DNA of 64,000 nt from Fodinibius sp034521915. Its GTDB lineage: Bacteria > Bacteroidota > Rhodothermia > Balneolales > Balneolaceae. The notes beneath the pieces were generated by a model that saw only the letters and a list, made by a program, of their open reading frames with translations, was not told the DNA's origin and did not search any database. Where the stretch lies: NCBI RefSeq assembly GCF_034521915.1, contig NZ_JAXHLU010000001.1:248001-312000 (forward strand), in the 5' to 3' direction. How positions within the stretch are numbered: the stretch's first letter is position 1; each line of letters starts with the position of its first letter. Positions 1 through 8,210 of the stretch are shown piece by piece. Both the position numbers and the translations under genes were made by a program.

Positions 1-1505
1 TGGAACTCAATCACACTTTTATCACCGTCTACTTCAAACAGCTTGTCAATTTGAGACTGGGCATTTTTCGCTGCCTCATCAAAGGCCTCGTGATCTTTAC
101 TGACATCATCGAGATCCGTACCAGCAATATAATTACCAATGGTATAAGGGATGATAAAATATCCGTCGGAAAGTCCCTGCATGAGCGCGCTTGCACCAAG
201 ACGATTCGCTCCGTGATCAGAAAAGTTCGCTTCACCGGCTACAAACAATCCGGGAATATTGCTTTGTAAATTGTAATCAACCCAGAGCCCGCCCATGGTG
301 TAGTGTACGGCAGGGAAAATTCGCATCGGTTCTTCATAAGGGTTGTCATCCGTAATATTTTCGTACATCTCAAAAAGGTTGCCGTACTTATCGGAGATCG
401 CCTTTTTGCCCTCGCGTTCGATAGCATCGCGGAAATCAAGATATACAGCTCGTCCCGTTTGCCCAACGCCCATGCCTTCATCACAGACAATCTTGGCATT
501 TCTGGAAGCCACATCTCGAGGCACCAAGTTACCAAATGCAGGATATTTTTCTTCTAAATAATAATAGCGGTCCTCTTCGGGAATATCGTTAGGATGACGG
601 TCATCTTCTTTATCCTTTGGCACCCAGACTCGTCCGTCATTACGGAGGCTTTCACTCATCAGCGTAAGTTTCGACTGATAATCCCCGGAAACCGGAATAC
701 AAGTCGGATGAATCTGTACATAACAGGGATTGGCAAATGCCGCTCCGCGTTTATGGCAACGCCATGCAGCCGTTACGTTTGAATTCTTTGCATTAGTGGA
801 AAGATAGAAAGCATTGCCGTATCCGCCACTGGCCAGCACAACAGCATCAGCCATCCAGCGCTGAATTTCACCGGAGACAAGATCACGGGTAACTATTCCA
901 CGTGCCTTTCCGTCAATGATCACCAAGTCGAGCATTTCGTGACGGGTATGCATCTCAATTTTACCTTCACTAACCTGGCGCATCATCGCTTGATAAGCTC
1001 CCAAAAGCAACTGCTGACCGGTTTGTCCACGGGCGTAAAACGTTCTGGAAACCTGCGCACCACCAAACGAACGATTAGCAAGCAAACCGCCGTATTCCCG
1101 TGCAAAAGGTACGCCCTGCGCTACCGCCTGGTCAATAATTTCGTTAGATATTTCTGCCAATCGATAGGTATTGGATTCACGAGATCGGTAGTCCCCTCCT
1201 TTAATCGTATCATAAAATAGACGCCAAATGGTATCGCCATCATTAGGATAATTTTTGGCGGCATTAATTCCACCCTGCGCAGCAATACTGTGGGCGCGTC
1301 GGGCCGAATCCTGAATACAGAAACTCTTTACATTGTAGCCTAACTCTGCAAGACTTGCCGCGGCAGATCCTCCTGCCAAACCGGTACCTACAACAATAAT
1401 ATCGTGCTTACGCTTATTGTTAGGAGCAACAAGTTGTATATCATTCAAATGCTTGGACCATTTTTCTTTGAGCGGTCCGGAAGGAACTTTTGAGTCTAAA
1501 TTCAT
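1..1505 (-). CDS. sdhA: Succinate dehydrogenase/fumarate reductase flavoprotein subunit, C-terminus cut by window edge
   Basis: This is the FAD-carrying catalytic subunit of complex II, which oxidises succinate to fumarate at the inner face of the membrane. Read on the minus strand from ATG at 1505, the protein starts MNLDSKVPSGPLKEKW and reaches the dinucleotide-binding motif IIVVGTGLAGGSAA about 40 residues in. About 501 codons are present; the family in this lineage is about 640 residues, so the capping/C-terminal part and probably sdhB lie beyond base 1. The gene follows sdhC by 27 bases on the same strand, giving the usual C-A-B operon order. No stop codon interrupts the frame in what is visible. 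Confidence 0.93.
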   Translation of the reverse strand, partial: MNLDSKVPSGPLKEKWSKHLNDIQLVAPNNKRKHDIIVVGTGLAGGSAAASLAELGYNVKSFCIQDSARRAHSIAAQGGINAAKNYPNDGDTIWRLFYDTIKGGDYRSRESNTYRLAEISNEIIDQAVAQGVPFAREYGGLLANRSFGGAQVSRTFYARGQTGQQLLLGAYQAMMRQVSEGKIEMHTRHEMLDLVIIDGKARGIVTRDLVSGEIQRWMADAVVLASGGYGNAFYLSTNAKNSNVTAAWRCHKRGAAFANPCYVQIHPTCIPVSGDYQSKLTLMSESLRNDGRVWVPKDKEDDRHPNDIPEEDRYYYLEEKYPAFGNLVPRDVASRNAKIVCDEGMGVGQTGRAVYLDFRDAIEREGKKAISDKYGNLFEMYENITDDNPYEEPMRIFPAVHYTMGGLWVDYNLQSNIPGLFVAGEANFSDHGANRLGASALMQGLSDGYFIIPYTIGNYIAGTDLDDVSKDHEAFDEAAKNAQSQIDKLFEVDGDKSVIEF

Positions 1506-1532
1506 AAGTCTAAAAGTGGATTTACAAAATGA

Positions 1533-2240
1533 TTATTGGCACAGAATGAGGGCTGCTTCACAGCCTCCGCCAAAGTAGATATAAAGTGGTATAAAGAGAA
1601 ATCCTACCGCCATCAGCACGGCAAAAATAACGCCTACCGTGTAAATCAATGCAGAGTATTTGTTGTGTTTCATCGTCAGCGAAGTAAAAGCGCTCCAGAA
1701 ACCGTGTCCCAAGTGAAAACCGAGCAGTATCATAACCGCGGTGTATCCAAAAGCATACAGCGGTTGTTGAAAGGTAGAAAGCATAAGCCCCTTAAGATCG
1801 CGCGCTTCCTCTCCACCCGGCAACGTAACCATTTCTGTAGCGCCGAACTTAAATGTATCTATATGAATCACCAGAAAAACCAATAGTACGACACCGGTAA
1901 ATATCATGGATTTTGAAGCCCATGACATATGGCTCGGCCCACCCTTGCTCTGATATTTCTCATAACCTTCGGGACGAGCCTTTCGACGATTCCACCAGAT
2001 TGATATTCCCACATAGGCGTGCAAAAGAAAAGCTACAGCCAAGCCAGCTTCGAGGATGTATAACAACCAACCCATACTTTCAAGCGCATGGGCCGCCTCG
2101 TTAAAGGCATGAACATCCCCAAAAACCTGAAGATTCGTAGCCAAGTGGAAAATAATAAATATGATTAATCCTACTCCGGTTACACCCGTTAGTATCTTAC
2201 GACCAACCTGAGATTTTAGCGCGTCTAAAAATGATGGCAT
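1533..2240 (-). CDS. sdhC: Succinate dehydrogenase cytochrome b558 subunit
   Basis: This is the membrane anchor that carries haem b and passes electrons from succinate to menaquinone. The 235-residue protein has about five hydrophobic helices, roughly at residues 15-35, 55-78, 105-127, 155-180 and 200-225. Histidines lie inside or next to the helices (for example IIFHLATNLQVFG, LLHAYVGISIWWN and LLGFHLGHGFWSA), as expected for the haem ligands of the single-subunit type found in Bacteroidota, Bacillus and epsilonproteobacteria. It begins with ATG at 2240 and is the first gene of the sdh operon. The 232 bases upstream are AT-rich and separate it from a divergent gene, so its promoter should lie there. 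Confidence 0.92.
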   Translation of the reverse strand: MPSFLDALKSQVGRKILTGVTGVGLIIFIIFHLATNLQVFGDVHAFNEAAHALESMGWLLYILEAGLAVAFLLHAYVGISIWWNRRKARPEGYEKYQSKGGPSHMSWASKSMIFTGVVLLVFLVIHIDTFKFGATEMVTLPGGEEARDLKGLMLSTFQQPLYAFGYTAVMILLGFHLGHGFWSAFTSLTMKHNKYSALIYTVGVIFAVLMAVGFLFIPLYIYFGGGCEAALILCQ

Positions 2241-2472
2241 TGTAATTGATAATATTTAATAATCTATTGTTATAACCGCTGCATAAGCGCCAACGTTCGG
2301 ACACCTAATCCATAGGGTTGAAGATGTATTTTAATGGATAAAAAGGCAAGGTTCTACGATATGGTTTTATGGGTTAAATGTTATTCAGAAATGTTCTAAA
2401 TTGGATGTCTATATTTATTCCTCTTAAATCGTTATTTGTTAATCATTTATCGCCAGTAAAATAATTTCTGCA

Positions 2473-3096
2473 TTGTATACAATTTCCCAGACAACACAAC
2501 ATTCTTTTCGTGAAAAAGGATCAAAATTCATTGGATATCTCTTTCCCGTTTCGTCCAAAGAAGAATTTGAGGATCAACTTGATAATATAAAATCGAAATA
2601 TCCCGACGCCACCCACCATTGCTATGCCTGGCGAATCAATCCCACTAATACAAAAGAATTTTCTACGGATGACGGTGAGCCCAGCGGCACAGCCGGACAA
2701 CCGATTTTAAATAAGTTAAAATCCTATGAAGTAGTTAATTGCGGATGTGTCGTTGTACGATATTACGGAGGCACAAATTTAGGCACATCAGGATTGATTC
2801 AGGCATACGGTCGATCGGCCGAAGGGTGCCTTGAACAAGCTGAGCGCAGTACCATCATACCCACAAAAAACGTGGAGATTACCTATCCCTATAATCAGCA
2901 AAAAGAGATTGATCAGTTAAAAAACCGTTTCGATCTCAAAGAAATCGAGGCCCAATATTTAGAAAGGGTAACCATAAAAATAGCTTGTCGGTCCGATCAA
3001 GCAGAATCTTTTTTGAATGCACTTAAAAATCTGGAACATGCCGGCGTTTCTACAGAACACTTAGGAAGTGGCTATGTAACAATGAGTACCAATTAA
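2473..3096 (+). CDS. YigZ/IMPACT family protein
   Basis: This is a 207-residue member of the UPF0029/IMPACT family. The N-terminal Impact domain (about residues 10-115) contains the family signature: the stretch TDDGEPSGTAGQPIL and then VVVRYYGGTNLGTSGLIQAYG. A small C-terminal DUF1949-type ferredoxin-like domain follows (about 130-200). Its biochemical role is unsettled; relatives bind nucleic acid or the translation machinery. The only reasonable start is the TTG at 2473, since no ATG lies upstream in frame before the non-coding region and the frame begins close to the conserved N-terminus. It is divergent from sdhC and stands 76 bases ahead of the cobalamin adenosyltransferase gene. Confidence 0.85.
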   Translation: MYTISQTTQHSFREKGSKFIGYLFPVSSKEEFEDQLDNIKSKYPDATHHCYAWRINPTNTKEFSTDDGEPSGTAGQPILNKLKSYEVVNCGCVVVRYYGGTNLGTSGLIQAYGRSAEGCLEQAERSTIIPTKNVEITYPYNQQKEIDQLKNRFDLKEIEAQYLERVTIKIACRSDQAESFLNALKNLEHAGVSTEHLGSGYVTMSTN

Positions 3097-3172
3097 GGGT
3101 GATAATAAACCTGAAAATCTGCTTCTTGCTCCGTACTTTTAGTCATCAAATTTCAGAGACTAATAACAGATT

Positions 3173-3718
3173 ATGAAAATTTATACTAAAACAGGTGATT
3201 CAGGAGAAACCTCGCTCTTTGGCGGGACGAGAGTGCCGAAATCAAACGAGCGTATTGAAGCCTACGGAACCGTTGACGAACTTAACTCCTTTGTGGGATT
3301 AGCCACCAGCTATGAACTTTCTGATGCCGGTACCAAATATTTGCGCAAGGTACAGGAGCTACTCTTTACCCTCGGTGCTGATCTGGCCACTCCCCCATCG
3401 TCCCAAACTCGAATCGACCGTATTTCCGAAGATGATGTCTCCTTTTTAGAAGATGCTATTGATGAGCTGGAAAAGGATCTCGAAACCCTAAAGAATTTTA
3501 TTTTGCCGGGAGGGTCTCAGCCGGGCGCAACACTGCACGTGGCCCGAACCATTTGCCGCCGCGCCGAACGGGCAACAGTTGCATGTTCGAAATCTGATAA
3601 TATTTCTGAAAACTGTATTAAATTCCTCAATCGCCTTTCTGATTTCCTTTTTGTCGTGGCCCGCTACGAAAACAAACATGCCGCCGTTCGCGAAGAAACC
3701 TGGAAACCGGATAAGTAG
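3173..3718 (+). CDS. pduO: PduO-type ATP:cob(I)alamin adenosyltransferase
   Basis: The enzyme transfers the adenosyl group of ATP to cob(I)alamin to make coenzyme B12, in the cytoplasm. The 181-residue protein begins KIYTKTGDSGETSLFGGTRV, the ATP-binding N-terminal signature of the PduO family. It also has the conserved YGTVDELNSFVG segment, FILPGGSQPGATLHVARTICRRAER and the C-terminal LNRLSDFLFVVAR. Length and motif order match full-length trimeric family members. It has its own ATG and is followed by a non-coding repeat-like stretch before the phosphohexomutase gene. No other B12 genes are in the window, so this is probably the salvage or final activation step. Confidence 0.93.
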   Translation: MKIYTKTGDSGETSLFGGTRVPKSNERIEAYGTVDELNSFVGLATSYELSDAGTKYLRKVQELLFTLGADLATPPSSQTRIDRISEDDVSFLEDAIDELEKDLETLKNFILPGGSQPGATLHVARTICRRAERATVACSKSDNISENCIKFLNRLSDFLFVVARYENKHAAVREETWKPDK

Positions 3719-3826
3719 TAGACAGTGAACAGTTGGCAGTTAACAGTTAAAAACTTTCCTCTGATTACTGCCAACCGATATCCTAGACTTATTAATCAAC
3801 TATTAACCGATAACAAATAACAAAAC
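3719..3826 (+). repeat. AT-rich intergenic repeat-like block upstream of the phosphohexomutase
   Basis: The first half carries near-tandem copies of an AACAGTT-type unit (cagtgaacagttggcagttaacagtt, split here as cagtgaacagtt / ggcagttaacagtt). The last about 30 bases before the ATG (ctattaaccgataacaaata and following) closely match the sequence before the kinase genes at 33067 and 40160. Such blocks look like dispersed intergenic repeats rather than gene-specific control elements. Confidence 0.45.
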
Positions 3827-5170
3827 ATGTCATTAATGATTTCAGTCTCGGGCATCCGGGGCGTATTTGGTACCGATCTAACACCGGAAAATTTAACACG
3901 CTTTACGGCCGCATTTGGTCACTGGTCGGGCAACGGAAAAATTGTGGTGGGACGTGACACCCGCGTTACCGGACAAATTTGTGAGGATATCGTTTGTGCC
4001 ACGCTGCAATCGGTGGGCTGCGATGTTGTAAAAGTAGGAGTGGCTCCTACTCCAACAGTAGCAATGGGGGTTTTGAAACACGATGCCGACGGAGCCATCA
4101 TTATTTCGGCCAGTCATAATCCCGAAGAATGGAACGCACTTAAGCTGCTTAACAGCAAAAGTGAGTTTCTGGATGATAGTCAAGGCAAAAAGGTTATTGA
4201 GATCAGTGAAGAGAAATCCTATTCCTACCAGAAATATGACCAGGTAGGGAGCGTAACAGAAGATGACCAACTGCTGGATTATCACATCCAAAAAATATTG
4301 GACCTTCCCTACATCGATCCGGATCTCATTGCTTCAAAAAACTTTTCAGTAGCCATTGATCCCGTAAATGGTACCGGAGCCGTGAGTTTGCCCCCATTGT
4401 TTGAGGCTCTCGGAGTGGATACTGTTCATGCAATTAATGATGAACCCACCGGCATTTTTGCGCACGTAGCCGAGCCTCTCCCCGAGCATCTGGGAGATAT
4501 TTGTGAACTCGTGAAAGAAAAAAAGAGTGATTTGGGTATTGTTACTGATCCCGATACTGATCGACTTGCCCTCGTAACAAACAAAGGCAATTTGTTCGGA
4601 GAAGAATACACCCAGGCCGCTGCATTTGATTTTCTGTTGGATAAAAAAGCGGGTCCCTGTGCCACCAACCTGTCTTCTTCACGAGTAGCCGAAGATGTAG
4701 CTAAGAAATACGGACAAAAATGTCATCGCTCATCGGTTGGAGAAATAAATGTAGTGAAAAAGATGCAGGACGTTGATGCCGTGATCGGCGGTGAAGGCAA
4801 TGGCGGAGTAATTAATCCTGATCTGCACTATGGTCGCGATGCGCTGGTGGGCACAGCAATGATACTTCAATTATTGGCTGAACGCGATGTCACAGCAGAA
4901 GAATATCGCAATAGTCTGCCCGATTATTACATGCGTAAAAGTAAAATGCAGCTGGCTGATGTTGACGGCGATGCCCTGCTCAAAAAGGCAAAATCGGAAT
5001 ATGCAAATTACAATCCCGATACAACCGACGGCGTAAAAATAGATTTTGAAGATGGATGGGTCCACCTCAGAAAATCCAATACTGAACCCATTATTCGCGT
5101 ATATTCCGAAGGCATAACGCCCGAGAAGGCAGAAGAACTTGCTGAAGAAGTGGTGGCTTCGATTCAGTAA
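3827..5170 (+). CDS. glmM: Phosphohexomutase, probably phosphoglucosamine mutase GlmM
   Basis: This is an alpha-D-phosphohexomutase of 447 residues, all four domains present. Visible motifs are the catalytic phosphoserine loop IIISASHNPEEWN (Ser96), the metal-binding loop TDPDTDRLAL (about residue 243), the sugar-binding loop GGEGNGGV (about 322) and the phosphate-binding RKSNTEPIIRVYSE near the C-terminus. The EGNGG and SNTEP forms are those of the archaeal/Bacteroidota GlmM-like branch rather than the E. coli GlmM type. The most likely reaction is GlcN-6-P to GlcN-1-P for UDP-GlcNAc, peptidoglycan and LPS synthesis. A phosphoglucomutase/phosphomannomutase role cannot be excluded from sequence alone. 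Confidence 0.88.
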   Translation: MSLMISVSGIRGVFGTDLTPENLTRFTAAFGHWSGNGKIVVGRDTRVTGQICEDIVCATLQSVGCDVVKVGVAPTPTVAMGVLKHDADGAIIISASHNPEEWNALKLLNSKSEFLDDSQGKKVIEISEEKSYSYQKYDQVGSVTEDDQLLDYHIQKILDLPYIDPDLIASKNFSVAIDPVNGTGAVSLPPLFEALGVDTVHAINDEPTGIFAHVAEPLPEHLGDICELVKEKKSDLGIVTDPDTDRLALVTNKGNLFGEEYTQAAAFDFLLDKKAGPCATNLSSSRVAEDVAKKYGQKCHRSSVGEINVVKKMQDVDAVIGGEGNGGVINPDLHYGRDALVGTAMILQLLAERDVTAEEYRNSLPDYYMRKSKMQLADVDGDALLKKAKSEYANYNPDTTDGVKIDFEDGWVHLRKSNTEPIIRVYSEGITPEKAEELAEEVVASIQ

Positions 5171-5242
5171 TTTTTAACCGGATTTTACTTTCGTATCTTA
5201 TGCTTTTTCTGACTTTCTAATCCTCATACATAATTCGCTTTT

Positions 5243-6124
5243 ATGATTACATCGATGACGGGCTTCGGTCGCGGCGAGGCTTCAGAAAACGGTATTACTG
5301 TAACAGTTGAACTAAAATCAGTGAACAGCCGCTACCTGGATATTTCACTTCGCCTGCCGCAATCACTGCAAGATAAAGAGCTGGATATTAAAGAAATCCT
5401 GCAAGATCACGTGGAACGAGGCAAAGTAAATGTTTCTGTTCGGGTAGATAAGTCAGAAACCGGGGAACCGGAAATTACTTTTAATAAAAAATTGGTTGAA
5501 GGCTATAAACAGCTTCTTAATGAGCTGCGTGATGCCGCAAATATTGAAGCTCCCATTACTCTGCAGACGTTGCTGGAGTTCAACGATATTTTTGAGCAGC
5601 GTGAAGATGATGAAGAAACTCGTAAACAGATTTGGGAGCTCGCTCAAAAAGCAGTTGAAGATGCAGCTTTAGAGTTAAAGGACATGCGTCTGCAAGAAGG
5701 CAGTCAGCTCGAAAATGATCTCAACCAGCGCATCGATCATATTGAGGAGATGTTGAATATCGTGATGGATAAAGTGGATGGACGCTCTGAGGAGATTAAA
5801 GAAGATCTTGTTGAACGCATCAACGAATTGATTGACAGCGATAAGATCGATCCTGATCGCCTGGAGATGGAAGTTGCTGTTTTAGTGGACAAGATGGATA
5901 TCACCGAGGAAATTGTGCGCACCCAATCCCACATCAAGTTTTTCCGGGAGGCTGTCAACAATGACAACTCCGTCGGTCGTCGACTCAATTTCCTGAGCCA
6001 GGAAATCAACCGTGAAATTAATACTATTGGCTCCAAAGCAAACGACTCGGAAATATCGCAGTATATCGTCAAAGCCAAAGAAAGTTTAGAACAAATTCGA
6101 GAACAGGTACAGAACGTTGAGTAA
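5243..6124 (+). CDS. yicC: YicC family endoribonuclease
   Basis: The 293-residue protein begins MITSMTGFGRGEASENGITV, the hallmark start of the YicC family. It ends with the conserved C-terminal block around FREAVNNDNSVGRRLNFLSQEINREINTIGSK (quoted in part: GRRLNFLSQEINREINT), the DUF1732 segment. E. coli YicC is an RNase acting on structured or small RNAs. The middle of the protein is strongly helical and acidic, as in the family. It overlaps the downstream guanylate kinase gene by 8 bases, and this yicC-gmk-rpoZ-coaBC arrangement is widely conserved, which supports both calls. Confidence 0.92.
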   Translation: MITSMTGFGRGEASENGITVTVELKSVNSRYLDISLRLPQSLQDKELDIKEILQDHVERGKVNVSVRVDKSETGEPEITFNKKLVEGYKQLLNELRDAANIEAPITLQTLLEFNDIFEQREDDEETRKQIWELAQKAVEDAALELKDMRLQEGSQLENDLNQRIDHIEEMLNIVMDKVDGRSEEIKEDLVERINELIDSDKIDPDRLEMEVAVLVDKMDITEEIVRTQSHIKFFREAVNNDNSVGRRLNFLSQEINREINTIGSKANDSEISQYIVKAKESLEQIREQVQNVE

Positions 6125-6695
6125 GAATCCCGCTCCCGGTAAAGTTATTGTAATAGTAGCACCAAGCGGTGCCGGAAAAACTACCATTGCTCAGCGCCTG
6201 CTGAGGAAGTATCCGAAGATACAGTTTTCGGTATCTGCCACGACTCGGGAACCGCGAAAAGGTGAAAAACATGGCGAAGATTACTACTTCTTAAGCGATG
6301 AAGAATTTGATCAAAAAATAAAAAACGAGGAATTTCTGGAGTGGGAGCACTACAGCGGTAACCGCTATGGCACACTGCGATCTGAAGTTGATAAACTGAT
6401 GGAATCTGGGTATTTTCCCTTGCTTGATATCGAAGTGAAGGGAGCCCTTAACGTACAGCGGCTCTACAACTCGGATGCCATTTCCATTTTTATTGAACCG
6501 CCCTCGTTGAAAGAACTTAAAAACAGGCTCTCTAAGCGAGGCAGTGAAACAGAAAGCTCGCTAAAGCAACGCCTGAAGCGGGCAGAAATGGAAATAAAAT
6601 ATGCCGATCGCTTCGATTATTCTGTTGTTAATGACGACCTTGAAGAAGCATATACAGAAGTCAAGAATATTATAGAATCCTTTATCACTGACTAA
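6117..6695 (+). CDS. gmk: Guanylate kinase
   Basis: The enzyme phosphorylates GMP to GDP using ATP. The 192-residue protein carries the P-loop VAPSGAGKTTIAQRLL (about residues 13-28), the GMP-binding TTREPRKGEKHGEDYYFL, the EFLEWEHYSGNRYGT segment and the DIEVKGALNVQ Walker-B-like motif. The best start is TTG at 6117, inside the last codons of yicC (the GTTGAGTAA at the end of yicC), which implies translational coupling. No ATG is available before the P-loop. It sits 15 bases ahead of rpoZ. Confidence 0.94.
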   Translation: MSKNPAPGKVIVIVAPSGAGKTTIAQRLLRKYPKIQFSVSATTREPRKGEKHGEDYYFLSDEEFDQKIKNEEFLEWEHYSGNRYGTLRSEVDKLMESGYFPLLDIEVKGALNVQRLYNSDAISIFIEPPSLKELKNRLSKRGSETESSLKQRLKRAEMEIKYADRFDYSVVNDDLEEAYTEVKNIIESFITD

Positions 6696-6710
6696 AAGCT
6701 GGATTACAAC

Positions 6711-7004
6711 ATGGGTATTAAAACATTAAATATTGAAAAGCTGAATAAGGACACTGGTAATCAGTACGAGCTGATTACAATCATGTCTAAACGGGCACGT
6801 CAAATAGCGGCTCAGGAAAAGCTTGAACTTGATGAAAAACTCAAGTATTTCGAAGGATTTGAAGATGACGATGAGTTCACCTTCAACGAGGAACAGGAAA
6901 ATATCTCAAAAGAGTTTGAGAAACGTAATCATGCTACGCAACGCGCTATTGAAGAAATGCGTCGCGGAGAAATTTATTTCCGTTATCCACAAGAAGAAGA
7001 TTAA
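6711..7004 (+). CDS. rpoZ: RNA polymerase omega subunit (Rpb6/RpoZ family)
   Basis: This small 97-residue protein matches the Bacteroidota-type omega: the core NQYELITIMSKRARQIAAQE aligns with the Rpb6/omega helix that wraps the C-terminus of beta-prime. It is followed by an acidic C-terminal tail (FEDDDEFTFNEEQENISKEF) and ends RRGEIYFRYPQEED, typical of the lineage. It lies between gmk and coaBC, 15 and 3 bases from its neighbours. Its placement after guanylate kinase, as with gmk-rpoZ in many bacteria, strengthens the call. Confidence 0.9.
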   Translation: MGIKTLNIEKLNKDTGNQYELITIMSKRARQIAAQEKLELDEKLKYFEGFEDDDEFTFNEEQENISKEFEKRNHATQRAIEEMRRGEIYFRYPQEED

Positions 7005-7007
7005 TTT

Positions 7008-8210
7008 ATGTTATCCGGCAAACGGATAATACTGGGAGTTACCGGAGGAATTGCAGCCTACAAGGCTGCTTTTCTTTTACGTGCTTTACAAAAAGCTGGT
7101 GCCGAAGTGCGTGTAACGATGACGCCCGCTGCTACGCGGTTTGTAGGTACCGAAACCTTTTCTTCTCTTTCTAAACACGAGGTTGCAGTTGACGTTTTCC
7201 CCGAGAATGAATCGGCAACTCAATCATGGACACAGCATATCTCTTGGGGCGAATGGGCTGATCTTTTTATAATTGCCCCCTGCACAGCCAATACCCTAGC
7301 TAAAATTGCGACTGGAGCAGCTGATAACATGCTTACTTCAACGGTTTTAGCCGCTCGTTGTCCGCTACTTATCTGCCCAACTATGGACGGCGAAATGTAT
7401 AAATCCCCGGCAGTACAAAAAAACCTGAGTACCGTTCAGGAATTTGGCTATCACGTACTGGAACCGGAAGAAGGCTATTTGGCCAGTGGATTGGAAGGCA
7501 AAGGACGTCTGCCCGAAACAAATCTAATTCTTGAAAAATGCAGTACTGTTCTCAGACAACATCAGTCAGAAGGTCCCTTAACCGGCAAAAAAGTGGTAGT
7601 CACCGCAGGACCGACCCGGGAACACATTGATCCCGTTCGGTTTATTTCCAACCCCAGTTCGGGAAAAATGGGCTTAGCTATGGCTGAAGCAGCTCGAAAC
7701 ATGGGCGCTGAGGTTACCCTCATTCATGGTCCAATAACCATGAATGCACCTACCGATATAATCAGTATTGAAATTAAATCTACCGAAGAACTTTTTGAGC
7801 AAGTAAAAAATCATTCTGATGCAGATGTTATTGTAATGGCAGCGGCCGTATCTGATTTTACACCCGAAAAGAAACACGCTGAAAAAGTAAAAAAGGATAA
7901 GGCCAACTCATCCATCAAACTCAAGCAAACCCCTGATATTCTTGCCTGGCTCGGGGATCACAAAAAGAATGGGCAAGTACTTATCGGTTTTGCGATGGAA
8001 ACAGAAAACCTGATCGAAAATGCCGAGAAAAAGCTCAAGAAGAAAAAGGCCGACTGGATTATTGCCAATTCCCTAAATGAAGATGATTCCGGTTTTGAAT
8101 CCGACAGAAACAAGGTGCATCTGCTTGGAAAAAAAGACGCAGTACAGATAGAAGGATTAAAATCCGAAGTTGCCCGAGAGGTGCTGTCTCATATCTTCGA
8201 TAACAGTTAA
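7008..8210 (+). CDS. coaBC: Bifunctional phosphopantothenoylcysteine decarboxylase/phosphopantothenate-cysteine ligase
   Basis: The 400-residue protein performs two steps of coenzyme A synthesis. The N-terminal FMN-binding CoaC half (about residues 1-185) shows ILGVTGGIAAYKAAFLLRAL, the active-site region HISWGEWADLFIIAPCTANT and PTMDGEMY. The C-terminal CoaB half begins at KKVVVTAGPTREHIDPVRFI with the ISNPSSGKMGLAMAEAA nucleotide-binding stretch and ADWIIANSL. It starts 3 bases after rpoZ. Its stop overlaps the stop of the convergent histidine kinase gene by 4 bases, so no separate terminator lies between the two. Confidence 0.94.
   Translation: MLSGKRIILGVTGGIAAYKAAFLLRALQKAGAEVRVTMTPAATRFVGTETFSSLSKHEVAVDVFPENESATQSWTQHISWGEWADLFIIAPCTANTLAKIATGAADNMLTSTVLAARCPLLICPTMDGEMYKSPAVQKNLSTVQEFGYHVLEPEEGYLASGLEGKGRLPETNLILEKCSTVLRQHQSEGPLTGKKVVVTAGPTREHIDPVRFISNPSSGKMGLAMAEAARNMGAEVTLIHGPITMNAPTDIISIEIKSTEELFEQVKNHSDADVIVMAAAVSDFTPEKKHAEKVKKDKANSSIKLKQTPDILAWLGDHKKNGQVLIGFAMETENLIENAEKKLKKKKADWIIANSLNEDDSGFESDRNKVHLLGKKDAVQIEGLKSEVAREVLSHIFDNS

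Noticed and set aside
303..1220. Plus-strand frames of 60-93 codons in the first kilobase
   Set aside because: They are antisense shadows of the uninterrupted sdhA frame on the minus strand.
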